A stretch of 64,000 nucleotides of DNA, taken from the NCBI RefSeq assembly GCF_024139115.2, contig NC_085140.1, positions 432,015,240 through 432,079,239 on the forward strand, read 5' to 3'. The notes below the pieces were generated by a model. The model saw nothing but the letters and a program-made list of their open reading frames with translations, made no database searches and had not been told where the DNA came from. Shown here in pieces: positions 59,820 to 64,000 of the stretch (within the stretch, counting starts at the first letter, position 1; each line of letters starts with the position of its first letter). The position numbers and the translations under genes were made by a program. The DNA comes from Armigeres subalbatus. Lineage: Eukaryota > Arthropoda > Insecta > Diptera > Culicidae.

Positions 59820-60950
59820 TGTTCATCAAAGTCTCACTCTTCTTTGGAAGCGAAACATAATTTATGTGAGCTTAGGCGTTCAAAACGCTGATTATTATGA
59901 TTAACAAAAAAAAAATGCTTGATGATGCGTGAAAAGAGCTTATTAAGGAAATTCCAATCTTTCCAATGCTGACAATTTTGTAGCTTGGACTGCATAGTTG
60001 TTCAAAAGTCCCCAAAACGTGCGTTTCTTTAGTGTTCGACCTGAAAACCACATTTTAAAGACATGGTGTCTTAAGAAGAGTTGAAGGATATTTCTTGAGC
60101 TGCCTTTTGATAAGAACATATCAATGATCTATCCATCTTGAAGGGCGGTATGGAATAAAAGTTTTACGCAGATGTATAAAACCAGTCCTCTGCAATGTTA
60201 TAGAGAATGTGAATTGGAACATCTTTTCTGTAGACATGATAGTCGATTAACAGTTTGGTAACGAGTTAGAGCACATTTAGTATGAATGACCCTCAAAAAT
60301 CATATTTTGAGCATAACTTTTTTGAAAATGACTTTAGCCGTATGGTTTATTCTTGAAATTTGATCATAATGACAAAAAACATGTTTGTCTATAAGACTGC
60401 TTTGATCTTTCTTAACACTTGTCGAAGTTATTATGGAATCTTTAGAAAAAATAGTCAATTTTCACATCAACACACCATGAAAAGCAGCAAGCCAAACAGC
60501 GACCATCTGAAAGGTTTTAAGCTAGCTAATGCACAATGTTTTGTTATGTTCCGCATTGTTCCACTATAAGTTTGAATTAATTTTAAATAGTCCTTAATGT
60601 ACGTTTTTCAGTACAACTGTTACGTAAAAAATTAAAAAAACAGCTAACTTGATTGGTTATTTTTTGCATCGGAACAATCTCGTTCAAGATGAAACAGCCT
60701 CCACATTTAAGACGAATGGCTGTCATTGGTCGAGATGGTTACTGTGAAATAAACAACCAATCAAGTGAGCCGCGTAAAAACCAACACACCAACAACCGAC
60801 TAACAGTATTGAGATGTCCATGAAGAGCTTAATGGAACGTTTCGGACGATTCCTCCTTTTTCTTCTATTTCTTCCTATTTTTTCCTTTATCATTCTTTCT
60901 TCTTTCTTCGATCTATATTCCTTTTTATCAGTTTTTGCTCGGGATACCAC
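59820..60950. other. AT-rich spacer before the I-like element
   Basis: No gene. A 12-bp inverted pair, ACTTGATTGGTT (60648) and AACCAATCAAGT (60752), flanks ~90 bp. A T/C-rich stretch lies at 60850-60925. Confidence 0.4.
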
Positions 60951-60959
60951 TGTACGTTG

Positions 60960-61487
60960 TTGCAGTCGAGTGCGCGCTCGAATAAACACCCTCGTATCAG
61001 TGGTTTTTGCGACCGTAAATACGCTAAAAGTGTCCCGCCGGATAGTGTCCGGCACTAATTGCTAATTAGCAATCAATTTCGGTTGATATCGGTGCGTTAT
61101 ATTAGTGAAAAAGTGGTGAAAAGTGATCCCACCGCGTGGTTACAATAAGCCGCCATCGTATTGTTTACGCCCAGCTCGTGTGTTTGATTGCTCCGTTTTC
61201 TGCTGCTGTCGGTCGGGTGACCCGAGCAGGAAATACTATCGAAGAAGAAAAAAAAATTTTGGCGAAAAGTTTTGGGAAAATTTGAGAAGTGCCCAATCGG
61301 AAACTGGGAGTTATACAGTGTCTTCCGAAAGTGTGTGAACACAGTGGTTCACAAAATTTTGCGTACGCTTAAGAAATAACGTCGAAGGAACGAAGAAGGT
61401 AAGATCGTCATTTTTATCTTTCTTCCGTTTATTTGGGGTAGGTAACGGGTGACCGTTGCCAATCTTGGGAATACCGACGTAAGCAAC
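60960..61487 (+). promoter_or_regulatory. Presumed 5' leader of the I-like retrotransposon
   Basis: The stretch upstream of ORF1 is GC-richer than the preceding DNA and includes CAGTCGAGTGCGCGCTCG (60963-60980), TCAGTGG, and repeated GTGAAAAAGTGGTGAAAAGTG (split as GTGAAAAAGTG and GTGAAAAGTG). Full-length non-LTR elements carry an internal promoter here. The exact 5' end cannot be fixed from one copy, and no target duplication was identified. Confidence 0.4.
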
Positions 61488-62773
61488 ATGGCGGCCGCTA
61501 GTAGCGGCGACCCGGGAGGATCAGCAAAACGTAGACTTCCGATATTTATGGACCCGACGAACAAATTCGGTGAATTAACGTACCTGCAGCTGATCGGTAA
61601 AGGCGAAACCCCACTCCCAAAGAACCCGTTTATTATTTCAAAGTCCGTAGAGGCATGTGCTGGACCGATCGAGAACGCGAAAACTGAGGCGCAAGGAACC
61701 AAATACTCCCTGAGTGTCCGTGACCCGGCCCAAGTACAAAAGTTACTTAAACTGACAAAGCTCATCGACGGAACCGAGGTAGAAGTGGTATCGCATCCAA
61801 ACTTGAACGTTAGCCGTTGTGTCATCTCGTGCTTCGAATTGATCGATATGGAGGAAAAGGACATCCTGGTGGAGCTGGTAAATGACAAAGTTGTCCGTGT
61901 TCAGCGGATCACCAAAACCAGAACGGCCAGAAAGTTAATACTCCCGCCCTTATACTTACCTTTGCCAAAACTACGTACCCGGAGCACATCAAAGTTGGCC
62001 TTCTACGTGTTGCCACCCGTCCGTACTTTCCAAACCCGATGCTCTGCTACGGATGTTTCAGCTACGGTCATACTCGCCTACGATGCCCCTACGAACGACG
62101 CTGCTTCAACTGCTCCGACGAGTATCACGGAGAAGAATGTAACAAGGCATCATCTTGCCTGAGTTGCAAAGGTGAACACCGAACAACCAACCGCCAATGT
62201 CCCGTGTATAAAAAAGAAATCGAGGTGGTAAAAATCAAAGTGCGAGACAACATCACTTTTCCGGAAGCCCGAAAGCGCGTCAACCAGCAAGCTAGTGGAA
62301 GCTACGCACAGGCAGCAGCACAACAGAACGCCATCGAACAAAAGCTGAAGGAGCTAGAAATGGCCATGATTAAAAAGGACAAGGAGATCGCCAGACTGCT
62401 GGAAGAAAGCAAGCGGAAGGATGAAAAGATCGCCCAAATGATGGCATTCATTAAACAAACGAAGCAGCAAGCCAGTCAACCCAAACAGAGCCACACTAGC
62501 GAAACAACCGTCAGCCAGGAAAAATCACGTGACCAGCAACGACCAGTCCCCACGACAACAGGCCCTTTCACCCGATCGAGAAACAATTCTCCAGCCGCTC
62601 AAGAATCCAAGCGCGGGCGTCCTGTGAAATATAATTTCAACAAACCGGTCATTTCCCCAGACCTGAGTCCGCCGCCGAAAAAGACCGCCATCACTCACAA
62701 CCCCACGGAAATGGATTTCTCCAGTGAGGAGTCGGAGATACCGGAGACCTGTCCTAGCCAAGGTATTCGATAG
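61488..62773 (+). pseudogene. I-like non-LTR retrotransposon ORF1 (gag-like), one frameshift
   Basis: ORF1 protein binds element RNA and forms the retrotransposition particle. The start ATG at 61488 has a good context (CAACATGG). An alternative upstream GTG reading is not favoured. The N-terminal part (FMDPTNKFGELTYLQLIG, VRDPAQVQKLLKLTKLIDGT) is followed, after a single-base loss near 61917-61920, by TPALILTFAKTTYP, LRVATRPYFPNPMLCYGC. Three zinc knuckles follow: CYGCFSYGHTRLRC, CFNCSDEYHGEEC and CLSCKGEHRTTNRQC. Then come a Lys/Glu-rich coiled-coil-like stretch (EQKLKELEMAMIKKDKEIAR) and a polar tail to the stop at 62773. The order is that of I- and Jockey-group ORF1. Apart from the frameshift no stops were seen, so the copy is young. 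Confidence 0.9.
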
Positions 62774-62792
62774 CTCCACTCCCCAACATCGC

Positions 62793-64000
62793 ATGAACTC
62801 CAATGATGACCAAGGCACGAACACGGACAACGAGACTAATCGGTTCGGAAGTAGGGAAAGTGTAGTACCTTTTCCGACGCAAGTACGGCAGGTTGAAGGA
62901 GTCATCCGGGACGTCTTACCCCAACCCGTTGATGGCAAATTTACCTCCGTAGCCGATGGACACACTGATTACACCACGATACCGGAAACTTGGGATAGAC
63001 GGCAGGGAGAAGGGGTAGCCCTTCTTTGCCCTGGCCGCCGCCCTACACTAACGACCATAGCGAGCACAAGAACTGAAACCACAAACAGCATCACGACATC
63101 GACATTCCGGGATAGACGGCAGGGAGGAGGGGTAGCCCTCCTATGCCCTGGCCGCCGCCCTACACCAGCAAATATAGAGCATCCAGCACCTACATCCGAT
63201 GAAAGCGGCATACCCAACAACGAAGCAGTAGACATAACTACACAAAGCCTTTCCCCAGTGCCGGCTGTTGCCGGTAGATCTGGAAGCAATCGTGTAGTAG
63301 TTTCGGCAACGGCTGGCACTGTGGGGCAAGACGTCCCACAGGTCAGTACTCGCTTTTCCCACCCGTGTGCATATACTCTCCCGAAAACCCTTTCAGGTCA
63401 ACAACACATCACAGCAGTTACCTCACCCGGAGAAGGCCCGTCACGTCGAAGAAATATTACACAAAGCGCATCCCCAGTGCCGGCAGTTGTCGGTATTGGT
63501 AGAACTAGTGTAATGGTTTCGACAGCTGCTGGCACTGTGGGGCAAATCGTCCCACAGGCAAGTTCCTGCATCGCTCAGGTTTCTGCCGAGGTTATCGCAC
63601 CATCCTTTTCTCCCACAGTCAACCCGCCGACAAGAAGAACATCCACTTCGTCGTCCGTCACTTGTTCCGTCACAGACAGCCGCTCTGGCGGCGTTTTCGC
63701 CCTACAGTGGAACCTGCGTGGCCTCAGGGCCAACATCAGTGAATTGAAGCTCCTCATCGCCGATCTCGAGCCATGCGTCGTGGCACTGCAGGAGACGAAA
63801 GTTAACCAAACGGTCGTCCCACCAGATTTCGTCGGCAGGCACTACACGTTGCTTCTGGAATGGAACAGTGTACATTACTGGCAACACGGGGTTGGCCTTG
63901 CCATCCGAGAAGGCATACCGTTCGAGCGTGTGCAGATTGACACCACCCTGCACCTCATCGCTGCACGCATCCACGCGCCGATCCAAGTAACGGTAGTGTC
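62793..64000 (+). CDS. I-like non-LTR retrotransposon ORF2, N-terminal part (runs off window)
   Basis: The frame stays open from before the ATG at 62793 (19 bases after the ORF1 stop) to the window end, over 400 codons. Residues from ~291 are the APE-type endonuclease start: VFALQWNLRGLRAN (catalytic Asn), CVVALQETKVNQT (catalytic Glu), YTLLLEWNSVHYWQ, GVGLAIREG, LIAARIHAP. The enzyme nicks target DNA to prime reverse transcription; the reverse transcriptase should lie beyond 64000. Before it is a ~290-residue Pro/Ser/Thr/Gly-rich linker with two internal duplications: DRRQGEGVALLCPGRRPT / DRRQGGGVALLCPGRRPT, and SPVPAV...AGTVGQ twice. Either translation truly begins at 62793 or a later start is used. 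The lack of stops argues that the linker is translated in recent copies. Confidence 0.85.
   Translation, partial: MNSNDDQGTNTDNETNRFGSRESVVPFPTQVRQVEGVIRDVLPQPVDGKFTSVADGHTDYTTIPETWDRRQGEGVALLCPGRRPTLTTIASTRTETTNSITTSTFRDRRQGGGVALLCPGRRPTPANIEHPAPTSDESGIPNNEAVDITTQSLSPVPAVAGRSGSNRVVVSATAGTVGQDVPQVSTRFSHPCAYTLPKTLSGQQHITAVTSPGEGPSRRRNITQSASPVPAVVGIGRTSVMVSTAAGTVGQIVPQASSCIAQVSAEVIAPSFSPTVNPPTRRTSTSSSVTCSVTDSRSGGVFALQWNLRGLRANISELKLLIADLEPCVVALQETKVNQTVVPPDFVGRHYTLLLEWNSVHYWQHGVGLAIREGIPFERVQIDTTLHLIAARIHAPIQVTVV

Overview
The window is a eukaryotic, insect-like stretch with no recognisable host gene. It is AT-rich and packed with transposon relics, foldback elements and tandem arrays, separated by GC-richer unique blocks. 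The best guess is a mosquito, probably culicine. That rests on Jockey-type and I-type non-LTR retrotransposon proteins, many small terminal-inverted-repeat elements flanked by TA or TTAA, and very low gene density. The assignment is an inference from family resemblance, not a database match.

Layout. At 1-7.3 kb there is unannotatable DNA with one interspersed repeat, one TA-flanked MITE and a tiny minisatellite. At 7.3-9.2 kb (minus) lies a 5'-truncated non-LTR reverse transcriptase with a frameshift near its 3' end. At 12.3-14.3 kb (minus) lies a decayed Jockey-clade element, holding degraded gag and a broken endonuclease. It is interrupted by a small element with a hammerhead-like RNA motif and bordered by an insertion with a 25-bp target duplication. 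At 15.1-15.3 kb two more copies of the hammerhead-like element form a perfect 247-bp palindrome. At 15.4-19.4 kb the DNA is mostly unique. At 19.5-24.6 kb there is a ~4.5-kb minisatellite whose 24-bp unit is itself a hairpin, interrupted once by ~0.6 kb of foreign sequence. At 24.6-28.9 kb the DNA is unique and GC-richer.

From 28.9 to 44.9 kb, degenerate tandem arrays with 130-150-bp monomers occur in both orientations and appear to share one ancestor. Between them are a 2.8-kb transposon with ~640-bp inverted arms and a transposase-like relic (31.8-34.7 kb), a separate ~55-bp array (35.7-37.0 kb) holding a TTAA-flanked MITE, and unique DNA (37-42.6 kb). At 46.3-47.6 kb is a second hairpin-unit minisatellite (23 bp). 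At 48.3-50.4 kb three TA-flanked foldback elements lie close together. At 50.4-56 kb the DNA is mostly unique, followed by a pyrimidine-rich tract. At 57.6-59.8 kb a complex inverted repeat carries a tRNA-like sequence in each arm.

The right end (about 61.0-64.0 kb, plus) holds the youngest-looking element, an I-like non-LTR retrotransposon. It has a 5' leader, ORF1 (gag-like, three zinc knuckles, one frameshift) and the open start of ORF2, which has an unusual ~290-residue linker before the endonuclease. ORF2 runs off the window. In this window the only proteins that would act together are this ORF1 (RNA binding) and ORF2 (nicking and reverse transcription).
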